Positions 1 to 12,400 of a stretch of DNA of 24,538 nt are shown here, in pieces. The first letter of the stretch is position 1; each line of letters opens with the position of its first letter. The notes below the pieces were generated by a model that made no database searches, was not told where the DNA came from, and was given only the letters and a program-made list of their open reading frames with translations. Source of the DNA: Pleurobrachia bachei (Eukaryota > Ctenophora > Tentaculata > Cydippida > Pleurobrachiidae); contig AVPN01001312.1 of NCBI GenBank assembly GCA_000695325.1, forward strand, positions 1-24,538. Reading direction: 5' to 3'. Both the position numbers and the translations under genes were made by a program.

Positions 1-642
1 GGTTGTTGAGGCATAGACCATGTTGCTATGATGCAAGTCCTAAATGAGAAACCCAGATACGAACTTTTCCAAAATGACGCAATTCTTTTCCAATCCCCAA
101 AATGATGTTACACACAGTCCTAAAATATTGACTGAGATTCTTGGTAAAATTACAGCTTCTGACATTCTGTCAGGTCGGACATGGGAAATATTAATTTCAC
201 CTACCAGGAAGATATCGTGGGCTAGACGGTACGGCCGGGGTAGGATATGTGAAAAAGAAAAATGATGGTGTGACCCAGCATTGTTTGGCACTACAAATTA
301 CCCTAGCCAGTCTCTCAGTTCTCTCTCTTTACCTAGCCTCTCTAAGTTCATTGTGCTTTTGTTGCTGTACGTCTGTTGACTTGCCTTCTAAATAGAGTCC
401 AGGTGTAAATGAATGTGTGACAAAATGAGGGAGAAACACAGTGCATTTGGGAGAATAATAAATATTTGACAGTGACAGACAGAATTTTCTAGGTTTCATT
501 CCTATAGCACAGTGAAATTTGAGCAATTTATTCACTCCAAAACATAAAAAACCCAAGTATTCCCCCCCCCCCACAAGTAACAACCCTAAAACATAACTAA
601 TATATAACAACCTTAATAACAATCTTTCCCCCTATTCTACAG
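1..642. other. Non-coding stretch, probably intron of the upstream gene
   Basis: I see no convincing exon here. The open frames on both strands are short and have no recognisable composition. The stretch contains an 11-C run at 562-572 and ends in a pyrimidine tract followed by AG at 641-642, which would serve as a splice acceptor for the candidate exon that follows. It is most simply an intron, or the end of one, of the gene whose last exon is at 2403-2886. This is inference from position and strand. Confidence 0.4.
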
Positions 643-766
643 AGGTGCACGAGAGATACCCGAAAAGAGAGGAGAGACAGGGAGAGAAGGGACGCAGAGG
701 CAGCTTTACTCCCAACCCCAGTGGTTCTCCCAGTAACTGGTGGTGGTCCTGTAGCACACCAGCTGG
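643..766 (+). CDS. Candidate internal exon of the upstream gene (ambiguous frame)
   Basis: An exon-like block follows a good acceptor (AG at 641-642). In the frame starting at 645 it stays open to a GT at 767-768 (GG|GTAATA) and leaves two bases. That phase matches the last exon at 2403, which begins with one completing base. The read-through is basic, then Ser/Pro/Trp-rich (it includes SPSNWWWSCS). Two other readings compete: a neighbouring frame with a donor at 740/741 and the same phase, and a third frame open to a GTAATT donor near 836 whose phase does not fit the last exon. I recognise no domain. That an exon lies here is plausible; its exact frame and end are unresolved without transcript data. 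Confidence 0.28.
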
Positions 767-2402
767 GTAATACAGGTTCTGGGAATATACAGATGTCAAC
801 ATTGGATAGGGGTTCTTCCGCTCATCTTGATACGGTAATTGATATATGTGATAGATGGGTATCTTGTACCCACACCTCCCCACCACACCCCGCCCCATCC
901 AAACCGCCTTTACCTCTTGGCTTTCCCACCCAAACCCCTTTATCCTGAGTTACGTGCAAAGTATTTTTGGAAATTCTGGAATTCTTTCGCACTGGTGTAA
1001 CTCGCTAGGTCAGCTGTTACACTGTAGCAGCCTTGAGTCAAATGAAGTCGCTATAGGATAGCATATGGGGTACTTTTACAGATGCTGTCTGGAATTAAAT
1101 AAGGGAGGGTGGGGTTTTTAGACTGCAGAAGCCTAAAATATTGATGTTGGAGAGGGAAATGAGAACAAGATGATATAGAATGGTGAACTTCGATTAGCAT
1201 AATTCTGCCGGAATGATTAACAAACTTCTAGGTTTGTCACCATCATTCTGCAAAGACCTCTGCAATTGTACGGACATAATATGGCTTGATTAGGTACTCA
1301 ATACGTTGTCGGGATTAAACCCCTCTCAACTAGACAATTCCTTTCTTACCGGAGACCCAAAGTCTATCTTCGAACTTCGACAACTAATAACACATGTTAA
1401 CTAAACATGTTAACAGCTATAAGGTGCTGGTACACAATGTGATGTCAGTTTAGTTCCCTTTCATCTTGCCGCGACACATGTAGGACACACAGCTGATGAT
1501 TTTGTGTCAGTGCCAGTTCCTACTTTTAACACTTCAACTCTGTAGCAGTCAAGCTCTGTAGCAGTGAGCCCTTTACCCCAAAGATGGAATAATTCAGTCC
1601 AATTGATCAGGGTGGTACTCAGGGAAGTTTTACTTAGTACAAGTAGGTACCTAGTTAGATCAGGGTGGAACTTAGAAGCGTCTTGAGATCTTACGAGAGT
1701 TGCAGAGGTGCACCAAGTGGTACTAATGTGAAACTGTATAGTTGCAGTTTGCACAGAAGCTGTTAATGTCATTGCAAGGTAGTGCAGAGTTGCAGAGGGT
1801 GCAACTAGGTCTTGAAGCGGGGTGTGGTTACAACACCTCTCTCTCCCCATCTTGTTGACGGGTTGGCACGCGTGTTAACACATGGCCGGTGGTGATATGA
1901 CATCTGAAACGAGACGAAACTCTAATTCATTATTCTGACACGCGGGCTTGTGTGGTATGGAGAGATAGAATTTAGAATATGTAGATGTGCAAGAAATATG
2001 AAATTTTAGGGTTTTCGTATATTTTATGGTACTTTCATAATTTCATAAGCGTTTGATTTGTGCCGCATATTTCTATTGATAGGGGAGAGAAGATAGGGGG
2101 AGAGAGGAGAGAGAAAGTAGGAGGAGAGAAGCGAGAGATGTTGAAAGATAGCAGAGAGAACCTGAAGGAGAAGAAATATACTGAACAGATAAAAAGTCTA
2201 AAAAGATAAAATTTAAGTGGTGGTCAAAAAACTCCCACAGTATGTTTTAAAATCTAAACGGTTCAGTATGAAACTCGTTTCAAGGCTCGAGGTACTGCCT
2301 AAAACATAAGACAACCTTCCCCAATGCAAACCAAACAAACCAAAACATCCAAAATACCCCAACAGAACTACATAATTTCTAACTCCCCCCCCCCCATTTC
2401 AG
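767..2402. other. Probable intron with small repeats
   Basis: No supported exon was found. It contains a 10-bp direct repeat, ACATGTTAAC, at 1392-1401 and 1405-1414. A 12-bp repeat, CTCTGTAGCAGT, occurs at 1538-1549 and 1554-1565. A GA-rich purine tract lies at about 2078-2165. An 11-C run at 2385-2395 forms the pyrimidine tract of the acceptor at 2401-2402. A 129-codon frame on the minus strand at 1461-1850 has no family features and is not called. Confidence 0.4.
2078..2165. repeat. GA-rich purine tract
   Basis: The + strand is almost entirely G and A over about 90 bases, with irregular GAGAGA and GGGAGA units. It lies in the probable intron upstream of the last exon of the first gene. This is low-complexity sequence with no evident function. 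Confidence 0.6.
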
Positions 2403-2886
2403 AGGTCTGAGGAAGAATCCACTCCACGAACTAGACGGAACCCTACCCCGACACCACGATCAACCCCTCCGACGCTCCTACCCAGACCCTGAAGATGACG
2501 GTCTAGTTCACCACTCTGGCAGACCTAATATGCCAACTAAAAAACAATTACACGGCTACCAAAATGGAGCTATAGTCCTCCCACCTGCAACAACACGTCA
2601 CTCACCCGAGCATTATAATGTGCCCAAACCTAGAGAGTACATCAACATGGACAAAGCCACTGCAGGGGGTTACAAGACAACACCTAATGGTTACCATGGT
2701 AACTCGCCCCCTCATGGTTACCATGGTAACTCACCCACTGGTTGTCATGGTAACTCACCGGATAAGATAATATCTCCCTACATGAATGCCAGTTCTAACA
2801 ACACGTACTCCCATAAACTGCTGCCTCATGACAGTTACGCTCAGCTAGACTCCGCAGCCAGCCATAACTACCTAAACCTCCCTTGA
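2403..2886 (+). CDS. 3'-terminal exon: tyrosine-rich C-terminal tail, receptor-kinase-like
   Basis: The last coding exon follows the acceptor at 2401-2402. One base completes the previous codon, then 160 codons run to TGA at 2884-2886. The tail is hydrophilic and rich in Asn, Pro, His and Tyr. It carries four YxN motifs: YQNG (Tyr codon 2557), YINM (2638), YMNA (2779) and YLNL (2869). YxN is the known Grb2 SH2-binding pattern, and YINM also fits the PI3K p85 YxxM pattern. Clustered motifs like these are typical of the cytoplasmic tails of receptor tyrosine kinases and of docking adaptors; no kinase domain is inside the window, so the assignment is inference. Two GYHGN segments and a GCHGN variant (2690-2754) are encoded by the palindrome discussed below and look like insertions into the tail. 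The 5' part of the gene lies outside the window. Confidence 0.7.
2690..2754. repeat. Three tandem X-box-like palindromes inside a coding exon
   Basis: GTTACCATGGTAAC occurs exactly at 2690-2703 and 2717-2730, and as the variant GTTGTCATGGTAAC at 2741-2754. They are spaced 24 to 27 bases apart and are read as (G)YHGN, GYHGN and GCHGN, each followed by Ser-Pro. The surrounding Grb2-type tail is unrelated to the His/Gly-rich exons of genes B and C, where the same DNA word recurs. Confidence 0.85.
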
Positions 2887-3441
2887 AGGAGCACACTGAG
2901 ACACTATTAGCCAATCAGAAACGAGGAAGGGGCTGCGTCAGCCAATCAGGGACTGAGTTAGAGATCACGTGATATAGGGTGAGCTGGTAGAGATCAGACC
3001 CTGCTGGAGGTATTGAGAGACAGGGAGACTTTTATAGAAAACATATAATGTACCAACATGGGGCTTGTACACACAGCTTGTGTAGAGTTAGTGTGTTTCA
3101 ATGCTTTGACACAGTGTAATACTTGATATATTATGTAGACGTGATATATGATTCATAATTAAATACACTTCCGCTGCGTTTTGTGAACTGAAAGCTAGCC
3201 ATTGAAATTTATATTATTCGAACATTTGTGAGATCGAGAGGTTGCCTCTTTTTCTATGTTTTTACACCACGTGCTTTTGACGAACATCTTCTTTGTACTG
3301 TTTTACCCAACTTTCTTAACAACACTTTACAAAACACCTTGTTTAATAGCAATTAAAGTTGGTGGTTCCCCCAGTTGATCTCTCTGTTCTGTAGTTGTGT
3401 TGTGTAGTTGGGTCAGCTAGAAATGCCCAAAAAGAAGATTT
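2887..3441. other. 3' UTR of the first gene and intergenic/5' region of gene A
   Basis: No gene is evident in this stretch. ATTAAA, the common variant poly(A) signal, occurs at 3158-3163 (about 270 bases past the stop) and again at 3352-3357. Either could end the first transcript. The promoter of gene A must lie between here and 3441, but I see no clear TATA box. The split is inferred from position only. Confidence 0.4.
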
Positions 3442-6400
3442 ATGCCCAACTTGTTTAACTTGTGGTAAGTTGTATTTGTAAGTGAGGAGAGACACTGAAT
3501 TTAAGATCACGAAATCTCAACTTTGTGAAACTCAAACACACTGAAGTTCGAAGTTGGGATCTAAACACGGCAACGCGCGATCGGTGATCTCAACTTCAGT
3601 GTGTCTCTTCCCTAAGTCTGTTTATTGTCCGCAGTCATGTCAGTAGCCTGGTCTGTCCCAGTGTAACATGATGTTTTCGTTTGTCCTGTTTTGTCCCAGT
3701 CGCACTATGATCGGCGAAAACGCATTTTCTGTAAACGTGGTTGAGCCCGTCTGTAGAACTAGAACGCCTCTTAAACAAGCATTGTCTGAGAGTGGATGTC
3801 TCAATCCGCTCCAATCGTCTCGAGAATTGGAAATACACTGGGACGGAACATTAAAAAACGTAGGGTAGCGACTGGCTCTTTGAAATGGCGGGGGCTAATT
3901 TGAAACACCCCTCTACAGGCCAGCCATCAGCGGGCTTGTCATGAGTTCTGTAGAAAAATTTTAACTAGCCGAGCCACTGATGTCTAAAATAGCGGCCATT
4001 TCAAAGAGCCAGTTGCTACCTACTTCTGTAACCAGTCGTTCATGATCCGTCCGTGGGCTGACTTGTGCCATGAGCTATACAATGACGTCTTGACTACGGC
4101 TCAACCACGTCTAGACGACGTCGTAAGCAAGTATCGTTTTGCCTCTTCGTCTTGTTCTGTTTCAGGTCCCCCCCCTATGTTCATGTTTGTAATTCCCCCT
4201 CCCCGTTCAGTTTCCTGTGGTTTCTGTTGTCTCTGGTGCATCCTGTTGCTACCCGTTACCATGGTAACACGGGAGGGTCTGGGAGGATTTGTCGTCATGG
4301 AGAACTCCGATATACCAGGAGGAACTTTGTGTGTCTGTGCTACCCTGGGTGGTCAGGACTCCGCTGTCAGACACGTAAGATAAAGCATCATTTTCCTTCC
4401 CCGTTTTCCTCCCCCAAAGCTAAAGCTGTCTGGCGGCGCCAGACCCCGTTCTGATTCTCGATTGGTGTCTGCGCCGCCATGGACAGATTTTCATTGAGCA
4501 TGTGCTTGTTTGAAGGAGCTAATTAAATTTTGCCACCCTTCAGGAACGGTGTTAGTGGGTACTCAGAAAACTGTGAGTTTCATTATTGTGACACTGGTTT
4601 GGTTTGTTTTTCTCCCCACTTCTTTTTTTTCGTTTTAGACTCACTTTACTCCAACCCCATCTCCCCTTGTTTACCCCTTAATCATCAAATATATTCAATC
4701 CTGAACTCCCCTACACTAATCCCCTCTCCAGGAGACCCACCACAGTTCGAGTGTGAACCATTACAGTTCTGATCAGGAACGTCTCGTCTCCTCCTCTTTC
4801 AATGTATTCGACTGGGAGATCCGCCAGATCCGGTACTCATATCTCCTCCTCAAGGGATCCCACTCCCCTCCACCCTACCCCTTTCTCTATCCTGTTGAAA
4901 TGTACTCGGAACCCCCAACCACCTTTACAAAACTCTGCAAGCGAAAGTGTGTTAGGAAGAAGTCTCACAACTCGGCTTGGTTCAAGAATATCAGAGAGTA
5001 CGCATACCTAAAGATAGGATGTCAGGATAGGATATATTGGACAGGTGTTGTGATTCACAACCCTCCCCGAGCCACCCCAATTAGAGTCACACATCCTCCG
5101 GTAGTGTCAGTTAGGAAGCTGGTTGAGAGAGGTTGGGAAGAACACAAACCTCGAACTTTCTTCCTAAACTTTGTCCACATCCACGCCCATGTTAACAGCA
5201 TGATGGTGCTGCTAATCCCCTTCAAGTTCTATACCATGACCACAAAGAAGGTGGCAGTTATAACTTATGAGAGGATAGGTGCAGCCAGTCAGGTGGGTTA
5301 TGTGAGGACCTCTGGGGTGTTGGAGAAGGTGGCACGTCCAGACCTGCCCGTTATGGACCTGACCTGGGAGTGGGAGGTTGGAGTTGTGCTGTTTTCAGTA
5401 GAGCAGAGTGTCCAACAGGAGACATATTTCAAGGAGTCCTGGCAGAGGTGGGACTGGAACTTGAGATCTTCAGGTCAACTGTTTGTGTCCTTGTTATCTG
5501 GTAATGTGGGTCTCACTACCAGTCCAACACCTCCCATGACCTACCTATCAGGCATCAAGAATCAAATCAGAAGCACCCCTCGAACCAGTTACCAAGTGTC
5601 TATCTGGGGTATGTTCTCTCCGCCCCGATTTGGACTTTACATCCCCAAATACCTGCCTAATCCAGCCACAACTTCCCTAATTGAGCGGGAACACGTGGTG
5701 GTGCTACTATCAGGCCACGTGCAGCACCTCCAGACCTCGCACTGGGCCAGGGAACTGAGGTTGAAGGGTAGACAGAGATATGGTATGGTGGTTAGGGAGT
5801 GTGGTGTGAGAATGAAAATGGTTCCTGTCCGATATTTCACCGAGACACGACATTCCTCCTTGTTCCTGGATCACAGTTTGACGTGTGACGTCATATACAC
5901 GAGTGATGTCATGCAGAATGATCACCTGGTGGCACCCCGGTCAGATTCATTCACCCCACCCCGACTTGTTACCACCCATTTCGTTGCCATGGTGCAGAAC
6001 AGGAGAGTTCAGGGTGGAGCTCTAGCGAATCCTGTTGTTATGGAGGGTATTACTAGGTTGAGTCACTTGGTTACACCTCAGGTTGTTATGGTAACCCATG
6101 GTAACCACGAGTTAGCCCAGATCCAAACCCACCTTGTATCATACGAGCTAAACGGAGAGTTTATCAGGACAGGGGTACAAATGATTGTTTACCGCGTACC
6201 AACCGTTACTAAGTGGAAGGATGAGACTCCTGTCATGGCAACGGTAACTCGTCACGTGAACAAACGGCGTGTTATAAAACACAGAGATACACGGGTCCAC
6301 ATTCAGTCACAGTATCTGTACCTCAAGTTGACAGTTGCACCTGAATTCTTGCCCAACCCCGACACGATTGCCATGGTAACTAGTGAACACAGATTCCATC

Positions 6401-9400
6401 CCGCAGGCAGGACTACCGTCCTCAAATCTCTACCATCCAATGCCATAGGTACAGGAATACGGAACAGTGGGGCACACAAGTATGTGATAAGTCAGGAACA
6501 CTGCTCACAGAAAGAGGTGAGGGAGGTTGGAGGGGAGGTGTTTAGGGTGGGTGGGTGTGATGATCAGGGAGAGACACAACATGGTACTGCCATTGGTCAA
6601 TCTGGTACTCCTAAAACATGTCTAGGACCCAAACAACAGTTAACTTGCTCAACTCTTGTCACCACCTACCCCATCTCCTCTCGACTAGTTCTCCCTACTA
6701 CAACTAACTCCTTCTTCCCATATTGGAGACACCGTCTTATCATGCTACAAACCCATCACAACCACTGCCAGATCTATGGAATGTTCATCAGACGAACTCG
6801 CTCCTTCATAAAGAACACCAATGTCGAGTACTGGACTCCGATAATTGCCGTGCCCTTTGGAAGTGTAACAGAAAGCCCGGTTATTAATTACCACATCTCT
6901 GGTGAGCATGGGGAGATAATCATGGGAGATTGTGAGAGAGAGGACCCCACTCCGCGGACTACAAAAACTGAGAACAAGCACGAAAAACACCTACAGGACT
7001 TTTTCAAAACTCTCCAGGCTAAGCAGTTAGCACCAGGTGTGGCAGGTTTGTTGGGTTTATCTCGGATATCATGTCACCAGACTAATAGGATGGGACTAGT
7101 GGTCCCCTCTACTAAACAGGGAGTTATGGCGGGCATGCCCCATAGGGTACCCCGCAGGATCTCTCCTAATAAGTGGTACCAACACCTAGTTATGGAGATA
7201 GTGCACTTTAAAACAAGTGTTGAAGCTGAACATAGGGTATTAGCTGCTGTGATATTAGTCCACCCCCAGACCCCACCATCCCACCCTGTAACTCACTCCA
7301 TCGCTACACCAGCCTATCTAATCGATACAATGTTCACCCACACTCGACATATTGTCATGACAACAGGAAGAAGGGATGAGACATGGAGACCTAGAGTTCA
7401 CATATCCAAACAAGTGGTACACATCCACCAGCCTGTATTAGTAGATAGAACCGTGTTCCAGTTGGAGAGGTGGGTTGTCAGGGATACCAAGGATTCCCAG
7501 AAGAGGTCCCTGCCCAAATATGGGCATGTCGTCCAGGTATGGGGTACTGCGGTAGAGAGATCAACTGGGCAGGTGCTAGTCGTGGTACTAAAGATCGACA
7601 GGACGGTGTCAATCATAGTGGGTGAGGTTGGGATGAAGTATATCGGGCTAACTACAGTTATCAGGCAGAACGACTGGTACCCTCAGATAATGGAAGACAG
7701 GGGTGCTGCACTTCACAGATCTGTGTTCCATACCCCACCTAGAAATATCATTCTAACACCCACCCAGCACCCCATGTCACCTCTAGTTACCCTCCGCTAC
7801 ATATGGTACACCCTACGACATCTTGAGAAACATTCCCACTCTGTTCAGACCAGGTCTCGTCTGATGCGAGCTACTGTGATTATCCAGCACCACCCAAGGA
7901 CCAGCCCCGTGCCAATGAGCAGGGTGACTGACAGGGATATCTCCCCAGAGAGGATGTCCCGGTCCGGTATCAGAGATGTGGGGATACTGAGTATTACAGG
8001 GTGGGTAAGAGAGGTGCAGCAGAGTGGTGTGGTGAGAGGGAGGGAGTTGATGGGGTGGTGTAGTGTTGGATCCGTTACCGTGGTTACCGGTGATAAGGGT
8101 AGTGAGGGTGGAGAATCTGTTGCTAAGGACTCCACTGTTGCTAAGGACTCCACTGTTGCTAAGGGAGATGACACTGCTCCTTCATCAAACACACCGCGGT
8201 GTTCCCTCACCCTGACCTCCACCACAACCCCCCTCTTCACCTACCACTCCACAACAGTAGATCACGTGATATCCACCCAAAGACGACACAAAGCCCTCGT
8301 TCTGATGCAATATCACGCTGACTCCCCCACCAAGATACCAGCAGTTCACCCCCTAAAACACCCTGTCCTAATACCCGGCTCCATTGTGTCCAATAAACCC
8401 AATATCAAACAGTTCAGAACCCTCTACACAGTTAGATCTGCAATCCTGCCCCATCATGCTAAACAGCGGTACCACTACGGCAGGAAGTCACTGTACATCT
8501 TCCTCATGATAAGAAAGGTTTCCTTATCTCTAATAGCTGCTGTTTCCCAAAACCCTGAGGTCCCTCGAGCTACCACTCTCAATCTAGATAGACCACTCAG
8601 GAAATGGGCCAAGTTCATGTCGGTGAAACTGCACCTTGATACCCAGAATGATGTCACCCGAGCTCTCACCCCGCCTGTCCTAAGTAAACCCACGGCTGAA
8701 TCAGAGACTGGTCACAACTTCAAACATCATGCAACAAGAACCTCACTCCCATCTGGAACATTCTTTAGGTTTAATGGAGCAGCCCGTGAGATACAGCCTG
8801 ATGAGTTCGTTATGTTTTTCAGGGTCTCACACCCTGTTGTTGCGACCCAATCAAATCACGGGATAGTCCCCACCACAGCGCACCCTCACTCAGAGTACCA
8901 AGTTAAAGATGTTGATAGAGCTCTTACTGCACTGGAGGTTCATTCCCCCTATGGGTCACTCCAGCAATGCGGTACCATGGTAACAAGAAGGGATGAGAGA
9001 AGGGACTGTGTGGAGAGGAAGACTGAGAGGGAGTGTAGGGAGATGGGATATGGGTATCTGAAGGGAAGGTGTGTCAGGAGGAGCGTTGCAAAACAGAAAA
9101 CTATCCATCTAGACAAATCAACGTCACGAGGAGATGAATCTTCAACATCAGGTGGAGAGGGCGAACTACCATTTTGTGACCAGCTAGATGATCACAATGT
9201 TTGGAGTAGTGGGATCACCAGATCAAATCATCAAGAGTCTACTACTAAACATGATCAGGAGGGGACTACTGCTACTAAACCGTGTCAAATCTGTCCGTTC
9301 TGTTGGAGGGGTAAGGTTCATACCACCACCTACTTCTGTCCATCAGCCAGTCCTGGAGAGACAACATCCTCTCAAAGTTTTGGGAGGCAAGGGAAAACAT

Positions 9401-12400
9401 CCTCCTCACAAGAAGGAAAAGGAAAAAGTGGGGCAGGTTCTGAGGGAGAGGGTCAGTACACTAAACTCTGTATTCACGGTATCCCCGGTCCTTACTACTG
9501 GACGATGCCCCGGCAGAACGAGTTTGTGATTTGGGACCTAACCACCTTCTCTCCAATCAACTTCCTGACCTTCTACAACTTCTACAACAGATTTGTCTAC
9601 CGTCACACCTTCCTTAGCGAATCATTCTCCTACTCTTTCACCAAACTAAACCCGCCCGCATCTCACCCTGCGTACCGTCTCCTTAGAGCAGGGTCCCCAG
9701 TTCAGTTCTGTATTTGTTTACCTTACAGTAATGTTAGAGCACAATTTAGCCCTGGACACGCTATAACAAGAACATATAGCAGCATCTCAACCCATTCTAT
9801 CAGTCTCTGGGGAGGAGTTGGGAGTTCTATGAGTCATGTTGGGTTCATATCAGGAGGTTACAATATTAGGAAACTGAAAGAAACAATACAACGTCTATAT
9901 CAACCTCCAACAGTCTATCCTTCTACTTCTATCTCACCAGGGCTATCCATCACAACCCGTTCCAGCCACCTTATATTCTCAATTAGCTACTACCGCTGGG
10001 GAGTTGTGGTGTTGCTAGGTAACCAGGTTACCATGGTAACCACTAAACTCTGGGTACTACCCACATTCCGTCACGATGTTACCACGGAGGCAGCACATGT
10101 TCTACTGACAGAAGGAGGAAGGGGAGGGTACAGTGACACTATGGCAACTAGTATTGTTTACAGGGTGAAAACTCCTCGAACCCACTTCCTATCTCATCGA
10201 ATTGAGACGATTGTTGCTACATCTGCTGACCATGTTGTTCGCATGGTAACCATCCCCCACTACACAGGTCTACTAGTCGCAAAAAGGGAAGCATTCAGCC
10301 AAGGTATATCTACACAGATAGTTTTATGCAGGAGCAGCAGTGATATCACCCAGGTGACCCACGTGATCCTGGACACCGCTCAAATGATCTCTGAGGGTCA
10401 CAGTATCTTGTTCTATGTGTGGTTTAGTTGGAGATCTCTTGAGAGACATAAGGGAAGGATGGAGCTTCATCAACGGTACCTAGCTCAGTATGACTATGTT
10501 TCATTTGAGAGACATGTAGGACCTGTACTATCTATCACATCCCGGTCCAGAGAGGCAGAGAGATACCAGTTTGTGACATCACACAAGGTGTTGTTGATGC
10601 GCTCATTCGGTCTGACCAAGGGGTTCTATCTAGTTCAACAGTTCCAAGCCACCACCCACCAACTAACAAGTGCTAGTCAAATCACTCTGTCCTCTGAGTA
10701 CCGGTGGGTGAACCGTCATGTTCTATCCTATACGGGCAGCAGGAGGGGTATCATGATAGTTGACCACACCTCATCAGAAGACATGTTTCTAGACAGGGTT
10801 ACCATGGCAACGATAAATGCTAGAAAACAAGTCAAACTGAGAGTAGCAAAGGTGGTGTTATTCCAGGCTGTGGTAACACAACACACCTCAAAACACGTGG
10901 ATCACCATGTACGTGTTGCTAAATCTGGGACTGCTAGGAAGAAGACCCTTGTGAGCACTTCTGAACCAGAACAGAGGAAACTGATTGTTTTGAAGAGTGT
11001 GGTAGAGTTGGAGAGCAGTCACGTGATGATATTTAGTGTTTCACGTGATCAGACAGAGACACAGTATTCTATCCTCAGGGGAGGGGATCTGGTGTCCCAG
11101 CAACCAACAAAGGATAGTGGTACTGTTGCTAAGCAGCATCACGTTATCTCAGAGTTATCTGTTAGATATGTTGCTATGGTTACCACGGTTGAGTCACATG
11201 ATACAACTCTCCTGGTTACTAAGACCCACACCAAGTTTGCTGGTCGAGTCATCTCCTATAGACGTGGTGGTAAGGGTGAGCTGACCAAAGTGATTTGGTA
11301 TACAATCCAAACTAGTTTTAAGTTGCAACCCCGACACAGATTCAAACAGACCTCCACCCTTGCTATCTCAATGACTCGCCAGGGGATACTACGGAAGATG
11401 GAGGTGGTGAGAGAACAAGATGGTGCAGTTGTCATGGTGAGAATCCACTCCAAGATCTCCATTTTATCCACCTACAACCAGGCCCACTTCATTGCTGTCC
11501 CCATCTCAACAGGAGTGCAGAGTCATATCACCAGGTTCCTGAAATCTGAGGTCCTCCTATCAGGAGTTGCTACAGCAGTGATATACAAACAGTTTGTAAC
11601 AGTACAGTTTGACACCTCTCAAGAAATAGAGGAGAAACATCTGATAACATACATTCAAACCAGGGTAGTACAGACTACACATGATCATCAGAGGAGGGTG
11701 ACATGGTTTGAAAGGATCCCCCAAACCTCAATGTCAGCTCACTCTGGGAGGGCAACTCCCACCTTTCCCGCTACTAAATCCACCCTCTTTGTACTGCCTG
11801 TTCTGAGTTCTAGTAACCTGTACAGACGATACAAGACAGCTGTTCTGAGTGTCATAGGGCGGAGAAGAAGGGTGGGGAATGAGAAGGGGGAGGTGGAGGA
11901 AAAAGTCTGGGTTCAAGTCCATACTAAATCGAGATGGAAGCACAAACACACCTTCACTAAGACTCATCACGTCACTGGAAAACCCTCTAAGTTAGGGGTA
12001 ACTGAGGTATCGGGCAGACAGAGTCCCACAACATCTCAGAACCACGTGGCCCACAAATCGTATCATTTTATTAAAACACACCTAACAAGTGCCCCATTCC
12101 ACGTGGAACCCCGGGTCTCAAAACAGTTTACCTCCATCACAGCCCACTACGGGCATGTCACCCTGTCCAATGTGGGCTTGGGGACCAAGGGGAAGGTGGT
12201 AAAGATCACAACAACTCAGCTGGAGCTAGCTTCGGAGCGGGAGGCAAGGCATCACATTGAGTTGAGTCAAGGTAAGGGGGTTACCATGGTAACCATGATA
12301 CACTACAGGAGATACCACTTTACCCGTTCTAAACTGCTATCCTCAACGCACCACTCCAAGGTAACTGCTGTTCTAGCCCCCTCTACCTCATCTAAAGGCC

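Larger units (their letters stand above)
3465..4210 (+). other. Intron 1 of gene A (746 nt, phase 2)
   Basis: The donor is GTAAGT at 3465. The acceptor is a pyrimidine-rich tract ending in TTCAG at 4206-4210. The intron is far longer than the other introns of the array (80-192 nt). It holds a MITE-like element and a second degenerate inverted repeat, which largely explain its size. An alternative acceptor at 4165 would also keep phase but would add an implausible Pro-rich stretch before the hydrophobic core. Confidence 0.6.

Noticed and set aside
1461-1850. 129-codon frame on the minus strand
   Set aside because: No domain, no splice context and unremarkable composition; it lies in the probable intron of the + strand gene.
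4152-4454. Exon 2 of gene A extending past the GTAAGA donor to 4454
   Set aside because: Sequence after 4375 is intron-like with a GC-rich inverted repeat, and the frame soon stops; the donor is strong.
4753-4755. GTG as the start of the giant frame of gene A
   Set aside because: Eukaryotic translation would not normally start here. An acceptor at 4730-4731 and upstream exons with a signal peptide explain the 5' end.
4530-4772. 80-codon frame reading NGVSGYSENCEF as another EGF-like piece
   Set aside because: Its phase does not fit the EGF-like exon or the giant exon. The 29-nt exon 4544-4572 with a GTGAGT donor keeps frame on both sides.
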